IMG/VR virus record: IMGVR_UViG_3300034375_002222 | Location: 1 to 22,280 of that record | Strand: one strand, 5' to 3' | Length of the DNA stretch: 22,280 nucleotides | Source: a virus | Shown here: positions 8,801 to 18,700 of the stretch, piece by piece | Layout: each line of letters starts with the position of its first letter | Numbering within the stretch: position 1 is the first letter of the stretch | Made by a program: the position numbers and the translations under genes | The notes under the pieces: generated by a model | Told to the model about the DNA's origin: nothing | What the model saw: only the letters and a program-made list of their open reading frames with translations | Databases searched by the model: none

Positions 8801-9109
8801 ATGCAACTTAGAGAAGCTGTGTTGCAATCTGTAGTACCAGGAGCACAAACACAAGGACAAATAAAAGGTAATGGTGAAGGAGGAATGGATGACGATCTAA
8901 GAGGTATGATAGGCGATAAAGAAAGAATAGCTGTATCACAAGATGAGTTTATTGTTCCTGCTGATGTAGTATCAATGTTAGGAGATGGCAGTTCAGATGC
9001 TGGTTCTAAAGAACTTTATGACATGATGGATAGAGTTAGACAAGAAAAAACTGGTACTACAAAACAAGCACCAAGATTAGCTAATGCTGGAGGAATGTTG
9101 CCAGCATGA
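5867..9109 (+). CDS. Large virion protein with N-terminal LysM domain, putative ejection protein
   Basis: This 1080-aa protein begins with a full LysM peptidoglycan-binding domain (residues 1-47: YKIKSGDTLSQIAKDNNISV ... IFAGKTLDIP). A Lys/Thr/Pro linker follows to about 100, then a globular part (about 105-290) ending in a YDFKP...GYYGP region. A Gly/Ala-rich hydrophobic stretch at about 330-405 could insert in a membrane. An Asp/Asn/Leu low-complexity segment spans about 738-905. The C-terminal block at about 1005-1060 (DKERIAVSQDEFIVPADVV, MLGDGSSDAG) is one I recognise in marine phage virion proteins. A glycine motif, AEGGRTGYFMGG, lies at 579-590. The gene starts in a TAATG overlap after AGAGGAAAGG and ends in an ATGA overlap. 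An internal virion protein that contacts the cell wall during DNA entry is the best guess. Confidence 0.65.
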   Translation: MKYKIKSGDTLSQIAKDNNISVKKLAELNNIKDVNKIFAGKTLDIPSREKPKTKKSSSVEKVNQSDPFFIQEESGAFKSTRPKSTTPKPTTVVTPAVQEKKTIEKESFLPINIRQIFNPGQNRTEKDLSKEERDVLKKVIARSQTPERIAEKEESGLNPYAIEYKDYESTQEGAQYADVGGDMGLLGLLNKLQNPAYNLKTFLGQASAIPQEDGGYRIQDVYDFKPKTRRQGLGKFEDYLSSVGEAGFNPYSQVRNFMGYYGPQEGTGEGGRSDIRIMQQGGDTMDIQQQTKNVAAQGRYGDSMLLHVNPAEVKGLASAMPITVNPQTGQPEAFLPFLAPIFGSMLGGSLLAGSTLGGLATAGLSKAAAAGIGAGLAQTAVTGDIKEGLKAGLTAGMGARIFGGGAEASKFAEGAQGATDAATKINTNVLLQDPTLAQAGQASSTLVGPVPPVLNQAGQMQLSNMMPDASEFIAQGGKDAVATYSGNIAGPGAATFGEDFTTMFGKGDNFNLGQGLSNIGSAAMNDPLALATLGTTGTMYGMDMMQADYEEQMARMQAEREEKKRQNELMNPEPILYSAEGGRTGYFMGGDMRAAIDSVGGQNITGGELPQIFAPARQAYDVNPNFMAGFNPETMYFNPSTISAPASGLEAGGPPIVLDTYTGTKGGYGGDPLVISPEGRQASIDPFSAYTGEAPAGLVPYSTTQPAPYIDITGEDLGITDGTEGVYDPTVDGITKEEPIIDESFDPNNYTIPDNIQDLIDSLDLSNINFMGSNIDLTGFNPLDYTVDPKFEVNDPTNMDDLINLDNNLMTDSLDTNINNNLNDTFDIDALSNLDNINAGIDSFTTTDNTLNNTLDLSAFDPYNQLDTTTNLGVTDTLSANTLAGFNPLNTFGLTEDQLNRSKMDSLTMAEGGQLPNKGLEALNKVAPDVVDKMGYQEGGMTMMNDPLTQEVTAFLLGESNNEEALNMFLTKYGNEAFMQLREAVLQSVVPGAQTQGQIKGNGEGGMDDDLRGMIGDKERIAVSQDEFIVPADVVSMLGDGSSDAGSKELYDMMDRVRQEKTGTTKQAPRLANAGGMLPA
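8080..8580 (+). repeat. Asp/Asn/Leu low-complexity segment
   Basis: About 165 codons inside the 1080-aa virion gene encode mostly Asp, Asn, Leu, Thr and Ile, with irregular NLN/LDN/DLSN-type units (for example DSLDTNINNNLNDTFDID). The GFNPL motif recurs at both ends (near 8206 and 8517). The frame stays open. This is a protein-level low-complexity linker rather than a DNA tandem repeat. Confidence 0.55.
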
Positions 9110-9585
9110 ATGAACCAGCAAAAAAATTAGAAAATAATATAGAAATATCTGCTGTATTACCCTCAGATATTTATTTAGTTTGGAAGTATGTTGATAAATT
9201 TTTAGAGCGTGCTTGTAAAAGATCAAACGGAAGACATACTATTGATACTATTTATAAACAATTAATAGATAGTCATGCAAATTTATGGGTGGTTTATAAT
9301 ACAAATGAAGACATTGTTAAAGGATGTGTTGTAACAAATTTTGTTTTATATCCAACTGGATTAAAAATGTTAAATATATTGCAATTATCTGGTAAAAATA
9401 TGGAAGACTGGATGGAAATAGGTAAACCAATTTTATTAGATTGGGCAGTAAGAAATAATTGTCATGGTATAGAAGCTGTAGGAAGAGAAGGAATGGGTAA
9501 TTGGCTTACAGATAAAGATACAAAATGGAAAAAAAATAATTTACTTTTTGAAATGCAATTTGATCAACAGGAAAAAACCAAATGA
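9106..9585 (+). CDS. GNAT-fold-like virion-operon protein (first of two)
   Basis: The 159-aa protein has the strand and helix order of a divergent GNAT-type fold seen in tailed-phage structural operons. An N-terminal helix (VWKYVDKFLERACKRSNGR) is followed by LWVVYN, VKGCVVTNFVLYP, MLNILQLSG, a helix carrying WAVRNNCHGIEAVGREGMGNWL, and a final strand. I see no classic acetyl-CoA loop ([QR]xxGx[GA]), so acetyltransferase activity is doubtful. Related proteins in T7-like and marine podoviruses lie beside the internal virion proteins. Both ends overlap neighbours by four bases (ATGA), so it is made in step with the flanking virion genes. A virion-assembly or host-modifying role is inferred. Confidence 0.55.
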   Translation: MNEPAKKLENNIEISAVLPSDIYLVWKYVDKFLERACKRSNGRHTIDTIYKQLIDSHANLWVVYNTNEDIVKGCVVTNFVLYPTGLKMLNILQLSGKNMEDWMEIGKPILLDWAVRNNCHGIEAVGREGMGNWLTDKDTKWKKNNLLFEMQFDQQEKTK

Positions 9586-10040
9586 TTATTAGAGCTTACG
9601 AAAATAAAGACCTTGATCAGTGTGAGGCAATTGCAAGAGGTTTTCAAGAAAGCAGTCTATTTAATGTATCAGGCTGGGATAAAGAAAAATTTAATTATCT
9701 TGCAAGCCAAGCAGCTATACCAGGATCAGATGTTTTTGCTTGGGTAGCGGATTTAGATGGCATAATTATCGGTGCTTTTGTAGGATACATAACTGAGTAT
9801 TATTTTTCAAAAGAAAAATTAGCAGAAGATTTAATAGTTATATTTTTACCAGAGTATAGAAAGCATGCCTATGAAGGAATAGAAAAAATGTTATCGGAAT
9901 TTGAAGACTGGGCAAAAGTAAAAAATGCAGTGGAGCTTTGTATTGGTGCTAGCACAGGTTTAAAGACAGACAATTATAAAGATTTTTTGATTAAGAATGG
10001 TTATCAAGATGTGGGTTTTTTAACTAAAAAGAGGATTTAA
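9582..10040 (+). CDS. GNAT acetyltransferase-like protein (second of two), CoA loop degenerate
   Basis: The 152-aa protein follows the GNAT plan. It starts IIRAYENKDLDQCEAIARG, has a central FAWVADLDGIIIGAFVGYI strand pair, then the core strand and helix LIVIFLPEYRKHAYEGIEKM (about 84-103), a helix ending WAKVKNAVELCIGASTG and a C-terminal NGYQDVGFL. In active GNATs the loop after this core strand reads [QR]xxGx[GA]. Here R93 is followed by KHAYEG, so the pyrophosphate-binding glycine is displaced or missing. The enzyme may be inactive, or it may bind CoA in another way. The ATG overlaps the previous stop (ATGA), and the next virion gene starts two bases after its stop. Confidence 0.7.
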   Translation: MIIRAYENKDLDQCEAIARGFQESSLFNVSGWDKEKFNYLASQAAIPGSDVFAWVADLDGIIIGAFVGYITEYYFSKEKLAEDLIVIFLPEYRKHAYEGIEKMLSEFEDWAKVKNAVELCIGASTGLKTDNYKDFLIKNGYQDVGFLTKKRI

Positions 10041-10042
10041 TT

Positions 10043-11479
10043 ATGTGTGGAGGCGGAGGAGGCGGAAGCCAACCAACAGAAACTACTGTAACAAATACTG
10101 ATTTACCTGAATACGTTGAGCCGTATTTTAAACGGCTATTACAACGTGGTGAAGCAGAAAGTTTACAAGGATATACTCCCTATGGCGGAGCAAGATTAGC
10201 TTATTTTTCTCCTGATGAATTAACAGGACAAGCTATGACTAGAGGCTATGCAGCTTCTGGTACTCCTCAACAATATACAGATGCAGGTACAGCCTTAACA
10301 GGTCTTGCAGCATATGGGGATCAAGGTTATACACCAGGAACTTTTAGTTCTTCTTATACAGCAGGAAATGTTGGACCAACTTATGCTGCTGGAAATTTAG
10401 GTCCTTCTAGTTATGCAGGTCAACAAATAACATCAGGATACAGACCTGAAACAAGAGGTTCAGCATATACCGCAAGGACTGCTGGTGAAGCTTTTAATCC
10501 TCTTGAGTATGAAAAAAATCTACAAAGATTTATGTCTCCTTATCAACAAAATGTTACTGATATAGAAAAAAGAGAAGCTATACGACAATCACAAATGATG
10601 GCTTCAAGAAATCAAGATGCAGCAGCAGCATCAGGTGGACTAGGCGGATATCGTGAAGCTATTATGCAATCTGAACGTCAAAGAAACTTAGGTACACAGT
10701 TAGGAGATATTCAAACTAGAGGATCACAACAAGCTTTTCAAAATGCACAAGCACAACTAGAAAGAGAAAGAGCTTCGCAATTAGGTGCTGCGAAATTTGG
10801 TCTACAACAATATACTTCTGAAGAACAATCTAGACAGCAACAAGAAAGATTTGCTCAAGGTGCATATCAAGCAAGCCAACAAGCAAAACAACAAGCTGCT
10901 GCATTAGGTTTAAATGCACAACAACAAACAGAAGCTTCAAGACAAGCTGCTGAAAAATATAGACAATCAGCTTTTCAAACACAAGCACAAGCAAGCCAAC
11001 AAGCAGGAGCACAAAGATTGCAAGCTTATCAAGCTGGAGAAAGAGCAAGAGCAGAAGCAGCCAAACTTGGATTAAATGCACAGCAACAACAAGAAGCAGC
11101 AAATCAAGCAAAAGAAAAATTTGCACAGAGTGCTTATGACATGTCTTCTCGTACTGCTTTAGCTAAAGCCAAAGGACTTATTGGATTAGGCACAGAAAAT
11201 GAAAGAGCTGCACTTTCTAGAATACAAGCACTTCTAGGAATAGGATCGCAAGAAAGAGCATTACAGCAAGCTAGCCTAGATATGGGTTATGATGATTTCT
11301 TGAGACAGCAAGGATATTCTAAAGATCAACTAGGATTTTTTAGTAATCTTTTAAGGGGTGTACCAGTAGCACCTCAAGCAAGTACAAGTACATTTACACA
11401 ACAACCTGGATTATTCCAACAAGCTTTAGGTGCTGGTTTATCAGGTTTAGGTCTATATAAAGGATATGGAGGAGGATAA
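10043..11479 (+). CDS. Gln/Ala-rich helical internal virion protein with glycine N-terminus
   Basis: The 478-aa protein opens with MCGGGGGGSQP, a type of start common in phage internal proteins. A conserved-looking LPEYVEPYFKRLLQRGEAES segment follows, then Gly/Tyr/Ala/Pro-rich sequence to about residue 145 and a long helical region rich in Gln, Ala, Arg and Glu (about 150-400). Within this lie three related helical units beginning with GL(Q/N) at residues 253, 289 and 343. The C-terminus is Gly/Leu-rich and hydrophobic. C2 is not a lipoprotein site because no hydrophobic signal precedes it. It follows AAAAAGAGGA and overlaps the next gene by one base. The composition resembles podovirus ejection proteins that form helical tubes; that is inference, and I do not recognise a named family. 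Confidence 0.65.
   Translation: MCGGGGGGSQPTETTVTNTDLPEYVEPYFKRLLQRGEAESLQGYTPYGGARLAYFSPDELTGQAMTRGYAASGTPQQYTDAGTALTGLAAYGDQGYTPGTFSSSYTAGNVGPTYAAGNLGPSSYAGQQITSGYRPETRGSAYTARTAGEAFNPLEYEKNLQRFMSPYQQNVTDIEKREAIRQSQMMASRNQDAAAASGGLGGYREAIMQSERQRNLGTQLGDIQTRGSQQAFQNAQAQLERERASQLGAAKFGLQQYTSEEQSRQQQERFAQGAYQASQQAKQQAAALGLNAQQQTEASRQAAEKYRQSAFQTQAQASQQAGAQRLQAYQAGERARAEAAKLGLNAQQQQEAANQAKEKFAQSAYDMSSRTALAKAKGLIGLGTENERAALSRIQALLGIGSQERALQQASLDMGYDDFLRQQGYSKDQLGFFSNLLRGVPVAPQASTSTFTQQPGLFQQALGAGLSGLGLYKGYGGG
10784..11136 (+). repeat. Helical repeat region in the 478-aa virion protein
   Basis: Three related protein units start with FGLQQYTSEEQSRQQQERF (G253), LGLNAQQQTEASRQAAEKY (G289) and LGLNAQQQQEAANQAKEKF (G343). 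The steps are 36 and 54 residues, both multiples of 18, which is five turns of alpha-helix. An 18-base string, caagcaagccaacaagca, also occurs exactly at 10868 and 10988, 120 bases apart. Confidence 0.7.
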
Positions 11480-12795
11480 TGCCAAATTTAGTACAACTTT
11501 CTAATGAACTAGAGTATGTGCCTAAAGAACAATTAGCACAAATGTCACAAGACCCAAGTAGTAGGTTTCCTCAGTATTTAGTTTTATCAGAAATACAGAG
11601 AAGAACTGCTAATGAAAAGGCTTATGCAGCAGCACAACCACAACCTACTACTACAGTAGCAGAAGAAGTTGTTGGTGAGTTTATGCAGCCTAAAGGTTTG
11701 CAAGCAGGTATGCCGTCTGAATCAGCTCCAACTGATAGTTTCTCTTCAGAGCCTATGGGTATGCCTGCCTCTGCTCCTATGCAACAACCAATGCAACAGC
11801 CTATGATGATGGCTAGTGGTGGTATAACTGGTTATGCAGTAGGTGGTCCAGCAATGAGTCCTTTAGATAGATCATTTATATCTGGTTTAGGTGATTCTAT
11901 ATATGACAGATATACAGATGAAGATGGCTTAGATTACAGTCAAGCATTATTAGATGCTTCTATGTTAATTCCTGGAACTTTATTGGCTAGAGGAGCTGGA
12001 TTAGGATTAAAAGGATTATATCAATCAGGTCGTTTAGGAGATGCTGGAAGATTTTTAGGTAGACAAGGACAAAAACTTTATACTAAAAAAGGTCCAGATA
12101 CTGTTACTAGTAAGTCAGGTCAAAAATTTTTAGCTGATAGTACACAAGGTAAAACAATTTTATCTGGTAAAAAACCTCCTCCAATTATTGGATCAAGAGA
12201 ATTTTCTCCTACAAGAGCAGGTCTACTAGGACTTTCAGCTTCACCTATTTTTGATTATGCTTTAAGCGATAGTGAACAAATGCCTGAACAAGAAGAACGT
12301 GAACTTACTCAAGCAGAAAAAGATTATCAAAAGTTAATGCAAGATATACAATTAGCAAATCTTAAAGCTTCACAAAAAGATACCAAAAAAGGTTTAGGTG
12401 GTGGATTTAGTCCGACTGATCTAATTCAATTAGGTGGCACTATTATGAGTGCTAAAAACATTAGTGAATTAGGTCAAGGTATAGCTGGTGTAGCTGGTGC
12501 TTCTGCTGAAAGAAAAACTGCTGCTGAACGTGCAGGTTTAGAAGCTAGATTTTTAAGAGCACAAACAGGAAAACTAGAAGAAGAAACTAGATTATTACCT
12601 GAAACAGCATTAACTAAAAAAATAGATAGTATAAATGATGCTATAAAATTAGCTGTAGAAAATGGTGATGATCAACAAGTTGTACAATTACAACAATTTT
12701 TACAATATTTAGTAGCACAACAAGCACAAACAGCAGGCTATAACCCACAAGCAATGTCTGGTACAAATAAAAATCTTATAGCTTCATATACTTAA
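11479..12795 (+). CDS. Putative internal virion protein, 438 aa
   Basis: The N-terminus (LVQLSNELEYVPKEQLAQMS then RFPQYLVLSEIQRRT) matches a conserved block I associate with marine phage core proteins. A Met/Gln/Pro-rich linker follows (about residues 55-110), then the motif ASGGITGYAVGG (112-123), a short hydrophobic Ala/Gly/Leu stretch (about 155-180), a Gly/Lys-rich loop region and a helical C-terminal half with long charged helices. No catalytic residues are recognisable. The ATG overlaps the previous stop by one base, with GGAGGA upstream, and the giant gene starts one base after its stop. It shares the glycine motif with the 1080-aa virion protein, which suggests a related assembly or packing function. 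The specific role is unknown. Confidence 0.6.
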   Translation: MPNLVQLSNELEYVPKEQLAQMSQDPSSRFPQYLVLSEIQRRTANEKAYAAAQPQPTTTVAEEVVGEFMQPKGLQAGMPSESAPTDSFSSEPMGMPASAPMQQPMQQPMMMASGGITGYAVGGPAMSPLDRSFISGLGDSIYDRYTDEDGLDYSQALLDASMLIPGTLLARGAGLGLKGLYQSGRLGDAGRFLGRQGQKLYTKKGPDTVTSKSGQKFLADSTQGKTILSGKKPPPIIGSREFSPTRAGLLGLSASPIFDYALSDSEQMPEQEERELTQAEKDYQKLMQDIQLANLKASQKDTKKGLGGGFSPTDLIQLGGTIMSAKNISELGQGIAGVAGASAERKTAAERAGLEARFLRAQTGKLEEETRLLPETALTKKIDSINDAIKLAVENGDDQQVVQLQQFLQYLVAQQAQTAGYNPQAMSGTNKNLIASYT

Positions 12796-12796
12796 T

Positions 12797-15700
12797 ATGC
12801 AAAAAGTTAATTTGCCTGATGGAAGAACATTAAAAATTCCTAATGATTTAGCCCCTGATAAAAGGGATGAGTTGGCTAATGCTGTTAAGGCAGAATATAA
12901 CATTGATATTAATGAAGGTTCTCTAGGTGAATGGTTAATAGATAAACCTGTATCTACAGTTAGAGGATTATCACAAATGATACCTACAGCAGCCAAAGGT
13001 TTAGCTGGTTTAGCATTAGGTAGTGATAGCGATATAGTTAAAGGTATATCTGACTATCAAAGATATGTAGCTACAGAATCACCATTAGCATCCGATCCTA
13101 AATACAGAGATACCTTTGGAACTAAGCTAGCTGAAGGAGCTGGTTCATTAATTGGTTTTGGTGGTGCTGCATTTGCAGGTAGAAAGCTTGCTGCACAAGG
13201 CATAGTAAGTGACAAGGTAGGTCGTTTTGGTGTTCCTGGTGCAATAGCTGTACCTATGGGTATGGGTGAACAAGTAGACCGACTAGAAGAGTCTAGAGCA
13301 TTAGGCGAAACACCAGGTAGAGTTGCAGAAAAAGTAGCCATACTTACTGGTGGTGCTATAGGTATGAGTGAATTAGCACCTATAGAAAGATTGTTTAGAA
13401 GCATACCTAAAAGTGCTTTAAAAAATCCTACAGTACAAGAACTTATTTCTACAAGATTAAAATCAGCAGCAGCTACAGGTACTGCTGAAGCATTCCAAGA
13501 AGCAGGTGCAGGTATAGCACAAAATTTAACAGCTAGAGGTTTATATAGTGAAGAAATTCCTATATTTGATAGTGCATTAGAAGAGTTTACTATTGGTGGT
13601 ATTCTTGGTGCGAGTGCTGATTTGTTTGTAAATAGTTTAGCAAATAGAAGAAGTGTTAGTAGCCAACAATTAAAAGATGCAGAAGAAAGAGCTAGAGATA
13701 ATAGAACAAATTTAGAATCAGAAGACAAATTCAATAAAGCTCAAGAACAAGGAACAGTAGAAGAGTTTCAACAACCTATAATAAAAGAAAAACCTGAGAT
13801 ACCAGTTCCTGCTGTTGTTGATGTATTACCACCAGACTTAGGTGTTATAGAGAATCCTGATGGGCAATTTGCAGTAGTTGATTACACAAATTTAGAAAGC
13901 CCTGTAATTAGTACACACGCTGATGAAGTCACAGCTTTGAGGGCAAAGAATAAAGAACAAACTAATTACGAAAGAAAGAAACTACAAGTAGAAGTAGATA
14001 ATGACGTTTACATTATGGGTATGCCTGATAGTGGATCAGCTAAAACTTTAGGAAGAACTATACTTGACCCTAACCTTACACAAATAAATTTATCTACATT
14101 AATAGGATTTGATTCTTCTTTATCAGAAGATTTAAAAAAAGAATTAAATAAAGAAAAAACATCAGCATATGCAGCTAATACAGTTAGTGAAATGCTTGAG
14201 AATAAAGTAGAAAAACTACAAAAGACTTCCAAGTATTTAGAAAGTAAAGGCTTAGAGTTAAAGAGTAGTTTCTCTATGCCAGATATTAAAAAGGTTTTAA
14301 AACCTAAAGATTACAATGCCTTGTTAGAAAGTTTTGCTAATCATGCTTTTACTAAATCCGAAGAAGCAGGTGAAACTTCTATAAGAGAAGACAAAGATAA
14401 GGTAGATGTTTCTGTAAAAAACATTAAAGCTATTGCTGAAGCTAAAAATATAGAACTAGATTTCAACGACCCAGCAGTTCGTTATGCAGCCAAGCAATGG
14501 ACAGGCTTTGAAGATATACCTAAAACTAGAAACAGAGGAGCAAAAGAACTTTTCTTAGCTAGAATACATTCTCTGCCTGCATTCAATACAAAAAACAAAT
14601 TTCCAGACTTTAGACCTAGAGCTTATACAGGTTTAGATATGGCAAACTTTACAGCAGCAGCACAAAATATAGAGTTTAATAAAGATGATTTATTAGCTGC
14701 TGGACCTGAAGGTATAAGAAATAATAAAGAAGCGGTAGATCAATTTGTTAATGACTTAGTAGGTAGTGGTAGAGCAAGAAAAGTAGAAGGCAAAAACAAA
14801 TACGAAATTACTGATGACTTTGAATATACAGTTGCTAGAAGACAAGAAGGATTTAATGAAACTCCAGATGAGTTTCGTGGCAGACTAGAAAGAGATAGGT
14901 CTTTAGGTAAAAATAAATTATCTGATGAAGCTATAACTAATTTAGTTACATCAGAAGAAGTAAGACAAGAAAAAGTATTACCACCTAAAGAACTAGAACC
15001 TAAGTTATTTAACTTTGCTGAAACAATACAAGAAGGTCGTACAAATAAATTTGCAAAAGAACTACAGAAAAAATTACAAGCAGCAGGATTAGGTGATACA
15101 GGTCTTGTAGTTAGTAATGATATTTTATCTACAACTACATTAGCAAAAACAGATGCTGGCGACATTATATTTGATCCAAGGGTAACTAGACCAACCGCCA
15201 AAGAAGGTGCAGTAGAGGGCGAATATGACAGGAATACAGACATTATTTTCTTATCGCTCAATGCAGTTAATCCTGATGGCACTAGAACAGACGAACAAAT
15301 ACTACAAAACTTAGATAGAGTTCTTGACCATGAAATGATTCATGCGTTTAGAGAAAAAGATTTAATAAGTGAAAAGGAATATCAATATTTAAGAGCAGAA
15401 GTTAAGCGTAAGAAAGTACCTACTGAATATGATTCTTCTAGCAAAAACGAAACTTTTTATACAAGAGCCAAAAGAATTAACTCAGGTACTGCGAATAATG
15501 CAATATCAAGAGGAGCTAGCAAAGAAAGAGTAGAAGAACTTTATATAGAAGAAGCCATAGCAGAAATGTTTAGAGCTAGAGAGTTCAAACCTGTGACACC
15601 TAAAACTCAAAGTATTTTAGATAAGATTATTGAGTTCTTTAAATCTATGGGTCAATCCATGCGTATATCAGGCTACAAAGACTCGTCTGAAATATTTGCT

Positions 15701-18700
15701 GATATTGAATCAGGCAAGATAGGAGCTAGAGAAAGAGGACAAGTAAGAACCTTGCGAGAGCTAGATAGAATATCTATGGCTAGAGAACAAGGTATTGTAG
15801 GCGGACTAGGTATAACACCTACTACTGTTCCTGAAGATATAGAAGAAACACCTGGAACAGAAACTAAAATAGATACTTCTGATATACAAGCTGTAGAAAA
15901 TGAATTTGGCAAAGGAGTTTTAATTACACCAACCACAGCTTTTAATGATGTAGAAGCTGATACAGACCCCATAACAGGTGTTGTTTTACCTTTAGGTGCT
16001 GCACAAAGAGGAGACTCATATAACAAATGGAAATTAACTCCTGAAGAATATCTATCAGATAGAAAATTAATTTTAGATAAATTTTATAAACTTACTGGTC
16101 GTGGTAAAGAAGTTGAAAATATTAAAAGTATAGATGTATTAGAGTGGTTAGTTAAAAATGGACCAACAGAAGACTATAGAGTTATTGCTAATAGACTATT
16201 AGTTCAACAAAAAAAATTAAAAAGAATAAATGGTATTGATGGGTATTTTGCAATTGTAAAACAAGGTGCACAAAGATTTATAGGTAAAGGTAGTGCATTT
16301 GATTGGGTTGGTGTTTCATATCCTCCTTTTAGACCAGGCGGAAAGTATAGAGATGAAAATACTAGTAAACCTTATGGTGATAATGAATTAGTACAACAAG
16401 TATATTTACGAGATACTCCAGGTACTCAGTCTGAACCAGGAAGCAATGGTGTAAATTTTGATACCATGCTTCACGAATTAGTACATCAAACTACACAAGC
16501 TGCTACTAATTTTTATGAAGGAGGCAGAGCAACAAAAGAGTCACAACAACTTGTTAAAGATTTAGAAGAAGTTAGAAGATTATTAATAAAAGAAATAGAA
16601 GAAAAAACAGGAATTACTGGTAGTCAAAATTATTATGGTTATATAAATGATGGAGCTGCTAGAAAATTATCAGAAAAATATGGTTCAGATGGTGCACAAA
16701 AAATAGTTTATGCAGCAGCACAGATACAAGAAACTTTAGCTGTTGGATTTACTAATAGATATACACAAGATTTTATGGATAGTATTCCATACAAAGGAAC
16801 ACAAAAAACTTTGTGGGATAAATTTACTGAATCAATAAGAAAGTTATTAAGTTTACCAGCTAAAAAAGATAGTTTATTTTCTGAGTTTTTAAGAATAAGT
16901 GGAAAACTTACAAATTTATCTAATAAACAATTAGAAGAAATAAAAAGAAATGACATATTTTTTGATACTGGTCCGCCATTAATATCACCAACTTTTTCAC
17001 GGCAAAGCTTACAACAAGAACTGAGCAGTCTACAGACAGAACTATATAACGCAGAAAGTATAGAGTCTGCGGACAGCAGATATGTAAGTTCAGAAGTAGG
17101 TAATCGTAATGCTAAAAGAGTACAAGATATAAGAGATAAAATTGCACAAGTTAAAGAACAATTAACACAACCAGTTGCACCAGAACAGTTACCTTTATTT
17201 TCTAGGCAAAGTTTAGAGTCAGATGAACCATCAGGCATAACTCCTTTTCCTGAATTACCATTAGGTTATAAAAGCAATGACAATACATTAACCATACAAT
17301 TTTTAAAACAATTTGGTTATAGAGATAGCTCTTTAGAAAAAGGCATGGGTGCAGCTTATCCATCAGAAAGAGATAATAAAAATCTAACTTATATTGAACA
17401 AGATGATAAAGTCATAGCTTACTTTGACCAGACAGGAACAGGAAAAGTATCACAAAAAACTTTTAAAAATCCTAGTTATTATGATTTATTACTTTATGAA
17501 CAAGTACCAGATGTTTTTGATGATAAAGATATACCTTTATTTTCTAGAGGTAGAAGATTTACAGGTGAAGCTAATACACAAGAAAAAATAGAATTACAAA
17601 AGGCTACAGAATTAGTTGAAGAGTTTACTAAAAAAACACCAAGGGGTGAGATACCTGTATATAACTTAAATGCTTCTGACGTAGCTTTAAAGGCTGCTTA
17701 TGATTATATAAATGATCCTAGTGCTCCAACTATTAATGAGCTACCTAATTACTCTAGGGTAGAAAGAGAAATACCTGAAGAACTACAAGGTGTAGTTAAT
17801 AGAGGTGGATATGTTCAACCTAGAGCACCTTGGTATGACAGATTAATAGATTCAGTTGCTGATCCTAGAACTAATATTAAAAAGTTTTTTAAAGATACAA
17901 GACAAAACTATGTAGATAAATTAGATAAAGTAGAAAAAAAATTACTACAAGGAAGTGAAGAATTTGAAGAAGTAAGACTAATAAATAACATTGCTGATAC
18001 TTCTGCTATAGCTGCTTTAAGATTTGCTGATAAATCTAGAGGTGTATTTCAAGGATTACTTACAAAAGGTTTTGCTACAGATACAGTTGACGGAGTTGAT
18101 TCATTAACTAATGTACAAGATTTACAAATAGATACAGTATATAACCCATATATTGATGGCAATACAGGAACTGGTGGACTACTACAAATAACAGCACCTT
18201 TATTCTCTGACCCATTAGTTGATCTTGAAGGCATATTTGGTACGTATGCCAAACTTAAAAGGGTTCAACAATTTCAAAAAGAAGGTCGTGATGTAGAGAT
18301 GTCTTTTACTCAACAAGACTTAGAATTTATTAATAATATTGAAGTTAATTATCCTGTTGTTGTAGAGGTTTATAACAACTATCAAAAATGGAACAATAAA
18401 TTAGTAGACTTTGCTGAAGCTAAAGGTTTATTAAATTCAGAACAAGCTGCTGAATGGAAAGCAAAATCAACTTACTATCCTTTCTATAGAGATATGGTTG
18501 AAGAAGAAGGTATTACTGCACCAAGAATAGGTGGTGGTTCTTTACCTAATAATCCATTAAATATTCAACTTAAAGGTTCAGATAAACCTATAGATGTAAA
18601 TCCATTAGAGGCTATAGCTAGAAATTCTCTATCTATACTAACTGCTTCTATGAAAAATGATGGAGCTTTAAAATTAGTAGAAAGTTTACGAGCTATGGGT

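Noticed and set aside
10043-10072. Cys at position 2 of MCGGGGGGS as a lipoprotein site
   Set aside because: No signal peptide precedes the cysteine, so it cannot be a lipobox; glycine-rich starts are common in phage internal proteins.
10830-11126. Minus-strand frame rich in Leu and Val, resembling a membrane protein
   Set aside because: It is the reverse reading of CAA/GCA-rich codons (Gln/Ala) in the 478-aa virion gene; the hydrophobic run is a composition artefact.
13057-13734. Long minus-strand open frame (225 codons) opposite the giant gene
   Set aside because: It lies fully antisense to a well-supported coding frame, its Ser/Ala/Pro/Leu composition is what the reverse frame of this AT-rich gene gives, and it has no neighbours on that strand. 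The same applies to the other minus-strand frames between 1982 and 19857.
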